Below are positions 44,444 to 53,758 of a stretch of DNA of 64,000 nucleotides, in pieces. Source of the DNA: Prevotellaceae bacterium. GTDB lineage: Bacteria; Bacteroidota; Bacteroidia; Bacteroidales; Bacteroidaceae. The stretch is taken from NCBI GenBank assembly GCA_019420585.1, contig JAHZGX010000028.1, positions 1-64,000 on the forward strand, given 5' to 3'. The notes beneath the pieces were generated by a model. It ran no database searches and had not been told where the DNA came from. It saw only the letters and a program-made list of their open reading frames with translations. Within the stretch, counting starts at the first letter, position 1, and each line of letters begins with the position of its first letter. The translations under genes were made by a program, and so were the position numbers.

Positions 44444-45931
44444 ATGATAAATATCGAGGAATTCTCTAAAACAAATGAGTTGTTCGATGGTCATTACAAA
44501 CTCATACGTACGCTTAGTACCGATGGTGGTACTGCGGATATATGGCTTGCCATTGACACAAATACCATAGACTCTCAATTAGATTCCGAAGAAGAAAGTG
44601 GAACAAGCAATAGTGAGAACTCAGGAATGCTTGTCGCAATCAAAATCTATCGCCCTAAAAATGCGCTTGACGTAGAAGGTGAACAGAGATTTCGTGATGA
44701 ATACAAAATCGTATATGAATGCAGACATGCGAACCTTCTGCAACCAACGAGTTTTTCAATCTTTGAAGAAATTCCATATCTTGTTCTTCCATATTGCAAA
44801 TACGGTTCATCAGAACAACTCATAGGAAAAAAACAAACAAGTGAGGCCATTTGGAAATATATATTAGATGTCGCTTCGGGATTAAACCGACTCCATACTA
44901 ACGAACCGCCGATTATCCATCAGGATATTAAACCAGCCAATGTTCTTATCGATAACAGTAAGAATTTTGCTATCACGGATTTTGGAATTAGTTCTAAACG
45001 AAGTGGAACTCATGGGTCCTATTTTGATGAGGAGAATAGTGGCACATTGGCTTATATGGCTCCAGAACGCTTTCAAGAAGGTGCTGAGCCCATTGCACAA
45101 AGTGACATTTGGGCATTTGGCGCCACTCTATGCGAAATCTTAACCGGCAAAGTTCCATTTGGGGAAGAAGGAGGAAGTAATCAGGTGGCAAAAAATATGC
45201 CGATGCCCTCAATTCCTAATGTACCTTCAGATATACAATGTCTAATACACGCTTGTCTATCCCCAGAACCTGGGAATAGACCATCTGCAGCAGAGATAAA
45301 AGAGGCTGCATTGGCAAAGCAATATCCAATAAAATCAAAAAAGTTGCTATATGGAGTAGGAGTGGTTCTCTTAGTCGTTGTTCTAGCCGCAATAATCTAT
45401 GTATTCATAAAGCCATCCCCAACAGTTGCAAGAACGATAAGCGATGAAGAAGTCTTCAACTTCGCTCTTCAAAGGATGAACAGCGAAGACATTGATACTT
45501 TGAATTTTGGTGTAAAACAAATGGATAGTTTGTGCAACAGAAACTACATACCAGCTTTGTATCAAATGGCTTTTACTTATGGATGGTACAATGATCCAAT
45601 CTCTTTGAAGAGAAAGGAATTGTTGGGAGTTGAAATCTTTGAAAGCGGTGCAGAGCAATATATGCCTAAACTTGATAAGTATAATGATAAAGCAATAGCG
45701 CTGTTCAACCGAATATATGATTTGAATGACTCTACTTATTCTGAAATTAACGCTCAGACGGCCTATCGACTGGCTTGTTATTATGTGATGCCCAATAAGA
45801 TTTTTAAACCTAATCACGAAAAGGGAAAATTTTTCTTAGAGCGTTCTTGGGAATGGGCAACCATGGCTAATGATACCGCTTTATTGGCAAAGATCAAACG
45901 AGGATTATCCTCATTCGAAAATAATGAATAA
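44444..45931 (+). CDS. Transmembrane Ser/Thr protein kinase 2
   Basis: A 495-residue paralogue of kinase 1. The kinase domain (about 12-290) has K67, H-Q-D-I-K-P-A-N with D161, D-F-G at D179 and M-A-P-E-R-F. The same N-terminal core (L-F-D-G-H-Y-K-L-I-R-T-L-S-T-D-G-G-T-A-D) and the same HQD substitution show recent common origin with kinase 1. A membrane helix (about 306-326) precedes a helical periplasmic part (about 330-495) that differs from kinase 1, so the two probably sense different periplasmic partners. It lies between two envelope-protein genes. Confidence 0.92.
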   Translation: MINIEEFSKTNELFDGHYKLIRTLSTDGGTADIWLAIDTNTIDSQLDSEEESGTSNSENSGMLVAIKIYRPKNALDVEGEQRFRDEYKIVYECRHANLLQPTSFSIFEEIPYLVLPYCKYGSSEQLIGKKQTSEAIWKYILDVASGLNRLHTNEPPIIHQDIKPANVLIDNSKNFAITDFGISSKRSGTHGSYFDEENSGTLAYMAPERFQEGAEPIAQSDIWAFGATLCEILTGKVPFGEEGGSNQVAKNMPMPSIPNVPSDIQCLIHACLSPEPGNRPSAAEIKEAALAKQYPIKSKKLLYGVGVVLLVVVLAAIIYVFIKPSPTVARTISDEEVFNFALQRMNSEDIDTLNFGVKQMDSLCNRNYIPALYQMAFTYGWYNDPISLKRKELLGVEIFESGAEQYMPKLDKYNDKAIALFNRIYDLNDSTYSEINAQTAYRLACYYVMPNKIFKPNHEKGKFFLERSWEWATMANDTALLAKIKRGLSSFENNE

Positions 45932-45944
45932 AAAATATAATATA

Positions 45945-47720
45945 ATGAAACGTACTCTTTTAACTATTGTTTGTGTTTGTTTGGCATCGCTTGCCAACGC
46001 TCAAATTGCAAAGTGGTTGATTGAACCTCTGTATGACGACATACATATGGCTACAGGTATTGATGCTATTCTTACAGATTCTGCAAATACCAAAACCTTG
46101 TGGTCTTATGAAGGAAAAAGACTCGCAACAACCACTAATGAATTGTTTGAATTTAGAGAGAATCTTTCTGTCTCTACAGTACCTGGGACAGCAAATATTG
46201 CCTGTGTATTCAAAAGCAATGGTGAATCTATAAAGATTGCGAATTGTAATGTCGCTCATGATTATCCATATTATTCGTGTGGCAAGTTGCTTGTACAGGA
46301 AGGAATGTATTATAGATTTGCTGGTATTGATGGTTCCATAAATGGAGGTAAATATACTAAAGCATATCCTTTTTTTAATGGTTATGCATCGTGCCAGACA
46401 TTCTTAAATATGGAAAAGCAAAAAGAACCTTATTTTTTGTTGGTCAATAAGAGTGAGGAGATGGTTCGGTTCTCATTTAATGGAAAGAATTTTGGAACTG
46501 ACGATATTGAGTTTATCTCATCAGTAAACGATGAAAATTTTGCCATAGTAGTTATTAAGTACAAATTATACAAGTTCAATGGAACTGATGGTTCTTTATC
46601 GCCTGTATTTGCATCTGAAAATGAAACAAATCTCAAGAATCAGGCTAAACTGGATGGTGATTTAAATCAGTGCTATTCTAAAGTTGATGAGAATACCTCT
46701 GTTCTTACTGCTAAATGTGGCAAGAACGGTGAAATTTCATTTGAGTTTGATAATATGCTGAAACCAATTTCTGTCACCACCAATGGTGAGGTAAAAAGGT
46801 ATTCTGTAAAAAAGGAAGAAAAGAAAGAGTTTACTAGTCCTCTTAGAATGGACACCAAGGGTAATTTATATGGCATATATTGGGATAGTGAGGAAATGTT
46901 ACCTGCTCAATTCGATAAATTATCTACATGCTTTGGAAATAAGGCATTTGTTCAACTTAAAGGCAAATTTGGTATGCTTGCCATTGATAAGGATGCAAAG
47001 TTCTCTCTGAAGATAAATAAGGGTAATGATGTTGCATTCCTGCACCAAAAGTTTGAAACTGTAGTTCGAGTTGATATGCCTACCTACATACTCTCAGACA
47101 AGACCTATTTGGAAATTGATCCATCATGCGGTATAGAATTAGACAAAACATCAAGAGAAAAGAAAAACACAGAGAGTGGAAATTTCGTAGAGTATAACTG
47201 TGTTTTGAATATCCCTAATAATTTGCCGGATGAAATTGAGGAAATTTCATATCCTATACAGGTTGTATATAACGGACTAAAGTCTCCTGTAATCAATCAT
47301 AAGATTAATGCATGGTTCTACAAGAAGTTCGAGGTAGAGGAGGATGAATCTCAGAGGCACGTAGAGCACGGAACGCTGACATTTGTGTTTAATATCAAAA
47401 ATGCTCAATTGGATGGTTCTATTGTCAAATTCGATGTGTCAGTACAGGCAGACACCCTATCTGTCCAAAGAGAAGATAAGATGTCTGAAACACGCTACAA
47501 GTACAAAGTGGATGGTTTGAATGAAGGAATAAACAATATTGTAGTTCAAATTCTTGAACAAGGTTGTCCTCCTGCGTCATTCCCATTCGAGGTAGAATAT
47601 CATAAGCCTGTGGCGAAGACGAAGACAAAGCCGGCAGAACAGGAGAAAGTTGTTATCAAGAAGAAGGCTAAAGTGCACCAACACACTCCTACTCCTTCAA
47701 CACCTCGACTCGAAATATAA
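45945..47720 (+). CDS. Unknown large periplasmic protein, WG-repeat-like
   Basis: A 591-residue protein from the ATG at 45945, which begins a good signal peptide (M-K-R-T-L-L-T-I-V-C, cleaved near A-N-A). An ATG at 45924 overlapping the kinase stop is the alternative. The mature protein is beta-rich with short motifs like W-G repeats (Y-P-F-F-N-G-Y-A and K-G-K-F-G-M-L-A-I-D). The C-terminal tail is rich in Lys, Thr and Pro. I do not assign a family. A late T6SS envelope component is possible. It lies between kinase 2 and the PP2C phosphatase. Confidence 0.65.
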   Translation: MKRTLLTIVCVCLASLANAQIAKWLIEPLYDDIHMATGIDAILTDSANTKTLWSYEGKRLATTTNELFEFRENLSVSTVPGTANIACVFKSNGESIKIANCNVAHDYPYYSCGKLLVQEGMYYRFAGIDGSINGGKYTKAYPFFNGYASCQTFLNMEKQKEPYFLLVNKSEEMVRFSFNGKNFGTDDIEFISSVNDENFAIVVIKYKLYKFNGTDGSLSPVFASENETNLKNQAKLDGDLNQCYSKVDENTSVLTAKCGKNGEISFEFDNMLKPISVTTNGEVKRYSVKKEEKKEFTSPLRMDTKGNLYGIYWDSEEMLPAQFDKLSTCFGNKAFVQLKGKFGMLAIDKDAKFSLKINKGNDVAFLHQKFETVVRVDMPTYILSDKTYLEIDPSCGIELDKTSREKKNTESGNFVEYNCVLNIPNNLPDEIEEISYPIQVVYNGLKSPVINHKINAWFYKKFEVEEDESQRHVEHGTLTFVFNIKNAQLDGSIVKFDVSVQADTLSVQREDKMSETRYKYKVDGLNEGINNIVVQILEQGCPPASFPFEVEYHKPVAKTKTKPAEQEKVVIKKKAKVHQHTPTPSTPRLEI

Positions 47721-47732
47721 AGTATAATAAGT

Positions 47733-48608
47733 ATGAAAATAAGAATTTCAACTATTACAGATGTTGGACTAGAAAGGACTAATAACGAGGATGCCGTTCT
47801 TGTTTGTCCTAATCTGGAAAAACAAAATTGGGGAGAAACGGAGAGCAAAGACTATCTTACATTGGGTAAGTATGGTGCAATGCTGGTCGTAGCAGATGGT
47901 ATGGGAGGCGCAAACGCAGGTGAAATAGCTTCATCTATAGCAATAGACACTGTGAAAAACTATTTCTCGCGGAACAGACTTGGCGAGAGCGAATTATCCG
48001 AAAAGACGACTCATGGTCTGCTTTTAGAAGCAATTACCCTATCCAATAAAGCAATAATGGAGCACGTTGAAACCGATCCTGGTTCAATTGGGTTAGGAAC
48101 AACAATCGTTATCACGTGGGTAGTTGAAGATAAAGCCTACATTGCATGGTGTGGTGATAGTAGATGCTACTGCTATAATCAGGTCAATGGATTACGACCA
48201 CTAACTAAGGATCACTCTTACGTCCAAGAACTTGTTGATAAAGGCGAAATATCCCCCAAGCAAGCATTTGATCATCCTGATAGTAATATTGTCACCAAAT
48301 GCCTTGGCGATGTTGATGCTGCCACTGAGCCTGACATTATTACTTATCAATTAAAGGATGGAGATTTGTTGCTGTCATGCTCTGATGGATTGTGTGGTTA
48401 TTGTGATGATAAGTCAATTGAGAAAATATTGCTTAACAATTTTGATAATTTATCTGTTTGTAAGGATAACTTGTTAAAATTAGCTGTGGCTGCAGGTGGT
48501 CTGGATAATATTACGATAGCATTATGTGCAACATTACCTGAAGGTCAACAAACACCAATTGTTACAAATTTTACCAAAATCAAGAGATTCATAAAGAGTT
48601 TATTCTGA
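47733..48608 (+). CDS. PP2C-type Ser/Thr protein phosphatase
   Basis: A 291-residue cytoplasmic phosphatase with the PPM/PP2C motifs in order: E-R-T-N-N-E-D-A (about 14-21), V-A-D-G-M-G-G (about 53-59), C-G-D-S-R (about 139-143), L-T-K-D-H-S and S-D-G-L, and D-N-I-T near the end. These provide the metal-binding aspartates. It should reverse the two kinases of the locus and switch FHA binding. It is the last gene of the AT-rich operon and is followed by a possible terminator. Confidence 0.93.
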   Translation: MKIRISTITDVGLERTNNEDAVLVCPNLEKQNWGETESKDYLTLGKYGAMLVVADGMGGANAGEIASSIAIDTVKNYFSRNRLGESELSEKTTHGLLLEAITLSNKAIMEHVETDPGSIGLGTTIVITWVVEDKAYIAWCGDSRCYCYNQVNGLRPLTKDHSYVQELVDKGEISPKQAFDHPDSNIVTKCLGDVDAATEPDIITYQLKDGDLLLSCSDGLCGYCDDKSIEKILLNNFDNLSVCKDNLLKLAVAAGGLDNITIALCATLPEGQQTPIVTNFTKIKRFIKSLF

Positions 48609-48646
48609 CAGACAAGAACAATTACAACTCGCAAATTCAATCACGA

Positions 48647-48681
48647 CTGGCTTAGGGGGGCAACCTATGGCCAGCCGTTTT
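48647..48681 (+). terminator. Possible terminator after the PP2C gene
   Basis: CTGGC near 48647 pairs with GCCAG at 48670-48674, with further TAGG/CCTA pairing inside. The stem is followed by a short T stretch. The stem is imperfect, so support is modest. Confidence 0.4.
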
Positions 48682-48988
48682 CATATAACTAACGTGAGAT
48701 GCTGTCATGTGCTGTACAATTGTGCTGTTAAATGTTTTTTCTGATCTTGTCTTCGAATGTCAGGTTTCCCGTAAATGAATTCGCGAAGAAGAAGAACGTC
48801 TTGACGATGAACAATTGACTTCGTTTGTGAGGTGGCGTGTATCTTTCTTTATGTGAAGTGTGCTCGTTGTGAAGGGGCAGTGCGGAGCATGCAAGTGCCA
48901 ATGGTGAGGCGTGGGGAATAAAGATAGGCAGAAGTGAATAGAACATCGAAAATTAACCATAAATTTGCTTAAAAACATGAAACCCTTT

Positions 48989-49019
48989 TTGCAGGTGTCA
49001 GCAAAAGGGAATAAATTTG
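48989..49019 (+). promoter_or_regulatory. Candidate promoter of the efflux operon
   Basis: TTG at 48989-48991 within a T run, a 20-base spacer and TAAATTTG at 49012-49019. This is a close match to the phylum consensus, 64 bases before the TolC-like gene. Confidence 0.6.
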
Positions 49020-49082
49020 CAATGGTTAAGCCAACGGGATTCGCGTGGCTGTGAATACGCAAGAAGAATCATATAAATAAGG

Positions 49083-50429
49083 ATGTATACAAAGAGACCT
49101 ATTTGGGCAACCTGCGCGTTTGTGCTCTGTTGTGGATTGTCAACCAAGGCACAGACGGTGTGGAGCCTGGAGCAATGTATTGACTATGCGCTGAAGAATA
49201 ACATTCAGATTCAGAAGAACCGCATCAGTGAGCAGGAAGGGGAGGTGACCCTGTGGCGAGAACGTGGCTCGCTTTTCCCCAGCCTCAGTTTCAATACCAG
49301 TCATAGCATGGGTTACCGACCTTTTGAGGAAGGGACGAATATTGTTCAGAACGGACAGGTGACGAACACCAAGAATAAGGTTACATACCAAGGCAGTTAC
49401 GGACTGAATGCCAATTGGACCGTGTGGAACGGTGGTGTGAACCAAAAGAATGTGAAGCAGCAAAAACTTCAGAATGAGATTGCAAAATTGACCACGGAGC
49501 AGAGCGAACTCACCATACAAGAGCAGATTGCCCAATTGTATGTGCAGATTATGTACACCAAGGAGGCCATCCTGGTTAATGAGAAACTTCTGAAGACAGC
49601 CCAAAGCCAGTACGACAAGGGTGTGGAGATGATGAACCAGGGACAGTTGGCCAAGGCCGACGTGGTGCAATTAGAGGCTCAGTTGAGCAGCGCGCGCTAT
49701 GACGTCACCAACAGCCAGACTCAGTTGCTTAATTATAAACGCCAACTCAAGGCTCTTCTGGAACTTAATCTGACCACGGAATTTGATGTGAACGGGCAGA
49801 TACCCACCGACGAGCAGGTACTCGCCCTAATCCCCAGTGCTCAGGAGGCCTATGCCAAGGCACTGGAAAGCCGTCCCGAGATACGTAGTGCGCAGTTGGC
49901 CATTGATGCGGCGGACATGCAACTTGACATTGCCAAGAGGGGATTCTATCCCACGATTGGTGTCTCGGCCAGCATGGGAGACAGTCATTACAGTGCCAGC
50001 AAGAATGATGCGGGCAAGCAGATGAAGGACAATCTCAACATCAGTGCAGGCGTCACGGTGAGTGTGCCCGTGTTTGACAACAGGCGTAACCGTTCTAATG
50101 TGAAATCGGCACGCCTGGAGCAGGCCAGCAGCAAACTGGATTTGCAGGACAAGAAGAACACTTTGAGCAGCACCATTGAGCAGTATTGGATAAATGCCAA
50201 CAGCAACCAGCAGAATTTTCTGGCGGCTAAAGACCGAGTGAAGAGCCAGGAAGCCAGTTATGAGTTGCTCAACGAGCAATTTCGGAATGGCTTGAAGAGC
50301 ACCGTGGAAGTGTTGCAGGGCAGGGATAATGTGATAAGTGCAGAGCAGGACTTGTTGCAGAGCAAGTATACCACATTGCTCAATGTGCAGTTGCTTAAGT
50401 TCTATACAGGAGAGAAGATAACCCTTTAA
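49083..50429 (+). CDS. TolC-family outer-membrane efflux protein
   Basis: A 448-residue TolC-family channel. The signal peptide is at about 1-23. Long heptad helices make the periplasmic tunnel (two OEP repeats, about 30-235 and 255-445), with the family start W-S-L-E-Q-C-I-D-Y-A-L-K-N-N. It forms the outer exit of the tripartite pump encoded with the next three genes. It lies 12 bases before the adaptor gene. Confidence 0.93.
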   Translation: MYTKRPIWATCAFVLCCGLSTKAQTVWSLEQCIDYALKNNIQIQKNRISEQEGEVTLWRERGSLFPSLSFNTSHSMGYRPFEEGTNIVQNGQVTNTKNKVTYQGSYGLNANWTVWNGGVNQKNVKQQKLQNEIAKLTTEQSELTIQEQIAQLYVQIMYTKEAILVNEKLLKTAQSQYDKGVEMMNQGQLAKADVVQLEAQLSSARYDVTNSQTQLLNYKRQLKALLELNLTTEFDVNGQIPTDEQVLALIPSAQEAYAKALESRPEIRSAQLAIDAADMQLDIAKRGFYPTIGVSASMGDSHYSASKNDAGKQMKDNLNISAGVTVSVPVFDNRRNRSNVKSARLEQASSKLDLQDKKNTLSSTIEQYWINANSNQQNFLAAKDRVKSQEASYELLNEQFRNGLKSTVEVLQGRDNVISAEQDLLQSKYTTLLNVQLLKFYTGEKITL

Positions 50430-50441
50430 GATAATGAATAT

Positions 50442-51629
50442 ATGCAAGATATGAAGATGATAACGAAGAGCGTAGCCCAGGCAGCAATGTTGCTCGTGGG
50501 GGCAGCATTGTTGGCTGGGTGCTCCAAGAAAGTGGGCTTCACCTACGTGGAAGCCGAGGTGGCCAAACAGGACATCGTGACCAGTGTGACGGCAACAGGC
50601 ACCATTGAGCCGGTAACCAGTGTGGATGTAGGTACGCAGGTAAGCGGTATCATCAGCAAACTTTATGTGGATTATAACAGTGTGGTAAAGGCGGGAGAGG
50701 TGATTGCGGAGTTGGACAGGACCAACTTGATGAGCGAACTTAACAGTGCACAAGCCAGTCTGAAGAGTGCGCAGAGTAATCTTGACTACCAGAAGACCAA
50801 CCATGAGCGTTATAAGGCTCTTTATGACAAGGGACTCATCAGTGCCAATGATTATGAGCAGGCGCGCCTTTCGTACGTGCAGGCACAGCAGCAGACTCAG
50901 CAGCAACGTGAGAATGTGAAGAAGGCGCAGACCAATCTGGGTTATGCCACAATCACGAGCCCCATTGACGGGGTGGTGCTGAGCAAGGAAGTGGAGGAAG
51001 GACAGACTGTGGCTTCAAGTTACAGCACCCCCACACTTTTCAAGATTGCGCGTGACCTGACTGACATGAGGGTGATTGCCGATGTGGACGAAGCAGACAT
51101 AGGCGATGTGAAGGAAGGGCAGAGGGTGACCTTCACGGTGGATGCCTTTCCCGATGATATGTTTGAGGGAGAAGTGACGCAGGTGCGCCAGGAAGCCACC
51201 ACGGAGAGCAATGTGGTCACTTATGAAGTTGTTATCAGCGCGCCCAATAATGACTTGAAACTGAAACCTGGGCTGACTGCCAACGTGGTGATATACACAA
51301 TGGAAGTGAAGGACGTGCTTGCGGTACCCAGCAAGGCACTTCGCTTTGCACCTCATGAGGCCATGCTCAACAGCGGTGAGACCATTACCGATGCAGACGT
51401 AAAGAGCAAGGTGTGGGTCAAGGAAGGAACCAATCTCAAGGCTGTTCCTGTGGAGGTGGGTGTGACCAATGGCACACTTACTCAGGTGAGCGGAGGACTG
51501 GAGGCCGGTACTAGAGTGTTGACCGATGTGCAGGCTGAGCAGTTCGAAGTGGAAGAAGAGGAGGAGAACAGCAATCCGTTCATGCCCAGACCCCGTGGAA
51601 AGAAAGATGCAAACAAGAGCAAGAAGTAA
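50442..51629 (+). CDS. MacA/HlyD-type periplasmic adaptor lipoprotein
   Basis: A 395-residue membrane-fusion protein. The leader ends in lipobox L-A-G-C, so it is lipid-anchored. The chain has a beta-barrel/lipoyl part (V-G-T-Q-V-S-G-I-I-S-K-L-Y-V-D-Y-N), a helical hairpin (about 95-175) and the second lipoyl half (A-T-I-T-S-P-I-D-G-V-V). It couples the MacB-like transporter to the TolC channel. The acidic C-terminus (E-E-E-E-E-N) is unremarkable. The ATG 9 bases downstream is an alternative start. Confidence 0.93.
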   Translation: MQDMKMITKSVAQAAMLLVGAALLAGCSKKVGFTYVEAEVAKQDIVTSVTATGTIEPVTSVDVGTQVSGIISKLYVDYNSVVKAGEVIAELDRTNLMSELNSAQASLKSAQSNLDYQKTNHERYKALYDKGLISANDYEQARLSYVQAQQQTQQQRENVKKAQTNLGYATITSPIDGVVLSKEVEEGQTVASSYSTPTLFKIARDLTDMRVIADVDEADIGDVKEGQRVTFTVDAFPDDMFEGEVTQVRQEATTESNVVTYEVVISAPNNDLKLKPGLTANVVIYTMEVKDVLAVPSKALRFAPHEAMLNSGETITDADVKSKVWVKEGTNLKAVPVEVGVTNGTLTQVSGGLEAGTRVLTDVQAEQFEVEEEEENSNPFMPRPRGKKDANKSKK

Positions 51630-51630
51630 C

Positions 51631-52389
51631 ATGGATCAGGGTAGCCGTAAGGTGGTGATAGAACTGCAGAACGTGAAAAGGGATTTTCGCGTGGGCAGTG
51701 AGACCGTGAGGGCACTTCGTGGAGTCAGTTTCAAGATTTATGAGGGCGAGTTCGTGACTATCATGGGAACCTCTGGTTCCGGCAAGAGCACGCTGCTTAA
51801 CCAGTTGGGTTGCCTTGACACACCGACCAGCGGAGAGTATATCCTTGATGGAATATCCGTGCGTACCATGAAGCGTTCAGAGCGTGCCGTGCTCCGTAAC
51901 AGGAAGATAGGGTTCATCTTTCAGAACTATAACCTGTTGGCCAAGACTACAGCGGTGGAGAACGTGGAGTTGCCTTTGATGTACAACAAGCGCTACAATG
52001 CCAGGCAGAGACGTGAGGCTGCTGTGTCGGCTTTGCAGTCTGTGGGGTTGGGTGACAGACTTGACCACAAAAGTAACCAGATGTCTGGCGGACAGATGCA
52101 ACGCGTGGCTATTGCCCGTGCATTGGTGAACAATCCTGCCGTTATCCTGGCCGATGAGGCCACAGGAAATCTGGACACACGCACCAGTTTCGAGATATTG
52201 GTACTTTTCCAGCAACTTTACCGTGAGGGACGTACCATTATCTTTGTCACCCACAACCCTGAGATAGCCCAGTACAGCAGTCGCAATATCATGCTTCGTG
52301 ACGGAAAAATACGTGAGGACAAGGTGAATGACAACATCCTGGATGCCGCCGAGGCTTTGGCTGTATTGCCGAAGCCTGTGGATGACTGA
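51631..52389 (+). CDS. MacB/LolD-type ABC transporter ATPase
   Basis: A 252-residue nucleotide-binding subunit from the ATG at 51631, just after the adaptor stop. Walker A is G-T-S-G-S-G-K-S-T, the signature M-S-G-G-Q-M-Q-R and Walker B V-I-L-A-D-E-A-T-G-N-L-D. It lacks a permease part, so the pump is split into ATPase and permease genes. Overlapping longer reading frames upstream are inside the adaptor gene and are not used. Confidence 0.95.
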   Translation: MDQGSRKVVIELQNVKRDFRVGSETVRALRGVSFKIYEGEFVTIMGTSGSGKSTLLNQLGCLDTPTSGEYILDGISVRTMKRSERAVLRNRKIGFIFQNYNLLAKTTAVENVELPLMYNKRYNARQRREAAVSALQSVGLGDRLDHKSNQMSGGQMQRVAIARALVNNPAVILADEATGNLDTRTSFEILVLFQQLYREGRTIIFVTHNPEIAQYSSRNIMLRDGKIREDKVNDNILDAAEALAVLPKPVDD

Positions 52390-52458
52390 GCATTTGTATG
52401 CCTTTCGACTGGTTTTCTTTCCGGAAACTTTACATTACATATAATGACATAAACGAAC

Positions 52459-53682
52459 ATGAGTATAACGAATCTTCTCAAAGTTGCTGTCAACGCAATA
52501 TTGAGCAATAAGTTCCGCTCCTTCCTAAGCATGCTGGGCATCATCATCGGAGTGGCCGCCGTAATCATCATGATGGCCATCGGCCAGGGCTCCAAGCAGA
52601 GTGTGAGAGCCGAGTTGAGCAAGATGGGAACTAACCTGCTTACCCTGCGCCCCGGTGCTGACACGCGTGGTGGAGTGCGTCGCGACCCCAGTTCCATGCA
52701 GACACTCAAGATGGCCGATTACCAAAGTATTCTGTCTGATGCCACCTTGGTGACTCATGTCAGCCCGGAGGTAACAAGCAGTGGACAAGTCATCTACGGA
52801 GCCAGAAACACCAATACGTCGCTCTATGGAGAGTCTCCCGAGTATCTTGACATCAAACTCTGGTCTGTTGAGGAAGGGGATTGCTTTAATGACGAGGACG
52901 TGAGGAAGAGTGCCAAGGTGTGTGTAGTGGGACGTACCATAGTGGAGGAACTTTTCGGTGACAAGAATGCACCTTGTGTGGGCAAGACCATTCGTTTCAA
53001 AAGCATACCCTTTCGCATTGTGGGGGTACTCAAGTCAAAAGGGTACAATTCCTGGGGTATGGATCAGGACAATGTGATAATCGCACCTTATACCACTGTG
53101 ATGAAGCGCATTGCTGCACAGACATACTTCAACCGAATCAACATGAGTGCCATGAGCGAGGATTTGAGTGATGCGGCCATTGAAGAGGTAACCCGGATAC
53201 TGCGCCACAACCATAAACTGAAGGACGATGCGGAGGATGACTTCACCATACGCTCGCAGCAGGAGATGATGGAGACCATGGGCAGCACCATGGATACAAT
53301 AACCGTCATACTGGTTGTTGCCGCTGCCTTCTCCTTGCTTGTGGCCGGTATCGGCATCATGAACATCATGCTGGTGAGCGTGACGGAGCGTACCAAGGAG
53401 ATAGGACTGCGCATGTCGGTAGGTGCACGCGGCATAGATATTATGAGTCAGTTCTTGATAGAGAGTATCATGATATCGCTCACGGGAGCCATATTGGGCG
53501 TGGCACTGGGTTACGGAGGCAGTTGGATGGCCTCTCATTTCTTCTCTCTCCCCAGCAATGTACCTTTCTGGAGCGTGGGCGTAAGTTTCTGCGTGTGTGC
53601 CTTCATAGGCGTTTTTTTCGGATATGTGCCTGCTCGCAAGGCTGCCCGTATGGATCCCATTGAAGCCATCAGGTATGAGTGA
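52459..53682 (+). CDS. MacB-type ABC transporter permease
   Basis: A 407-residue FtsX/MacB permease. The first membrane helix (about 19-40) follows a short cytoplasmic start. A large periplasmic domain (about 45-270) and three C-terminal helices (about 280-390) follow, with the conserved I-M-L-V-S-V-T-E-R-T-K-E-I-G-L-R-M-S-V-G-A coupling motif. With the three upstream genes it makes a drug, peptide or lipid efflux pump. The substrate cannot be read from the sequence. Confidence 0.93.
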   Translation: MSITNLLKVAVNAILSNKFRSFLSMLGIIIGVAAVIIMMAIGQGSKQSVRAELSKMGTNLLTLRPGADTRGGVRRDPSSMQTLKMADYQSILSDATLVTHVSPEVTSSGQVIYGARNTNTSLYGESPEYLDIKLWSVEEGDCFNDEDVRKSAKVCVVGRTIVEELFGDKNAPCVGKTIRFKSIPFRIVGVLKSKGYNSWGMDQDNVIIAPYTTVMKRIAAQTYFNRINMSAMSEDLSDAAIEEVTRILRHNHKLKDDAEDDFTIRSQQEMMETMGSTMDTITVILVVAAAFSLLVAGIGIMNIMLVSVTERTKEIGLRMSVGARGIDIMSQFLIESIMISLTGAILGVALGYGGSWMASHFFSLPSNVPFWSVGVSFCVCAFIGVFFGYVPARKAARMDPIEAIRYE

Positions 53683-53758
53683 TGATGGCAGAATGGTTCT
53701 GGCAAGTGTGATTAAACAAGCAGAACAGGAAAAACAGACAAAGTAACCAGCATACGGT

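Larger units (their letters stand above)
11175..48608 (+). other. AT-rich T6SS plus ubiquitin-like conjugation locus, 28 co-directional genes
   Basis: Every gene from 11175 to 48608 points right, and most gaps are shorter than 90 bases or are overlaps. Base composition changes sharply at both ends: a 60-base line at 20281 is about 20% GC, one at 58021 is about 62%. Gene content is a T6SS (TssHBCDD-VgrG-PAAR-GKEF), an effector with candidate immunity, a full ubiquitin-like pathway, two kinases, a phosphatase and several envelope proteins. No integrase, transposase or tRNA marks the edges. The composition points to horizontal acquisition. Confidence 0.85.
48609..49082 (+). other. Intergenic gap at the right edge of the T6SS locus
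   Basis: About 470 bases without a convincing gene. It contains a possible terminator (48647-48681) and two TAAATTTG boxes (48960-48967, 49012-49019), the second with a good -33 box for the efflux operon. The AT-rich locus ends here and GC-rich sequence returns. I see no integrase site or tRNA. Confidence 0.6.

Noticed and set aside
48728..49062. Leftward reading frames in the gap after the PP2C gene
   Set aside because: Low-complexity peptides with no start context or homology-like pattern.
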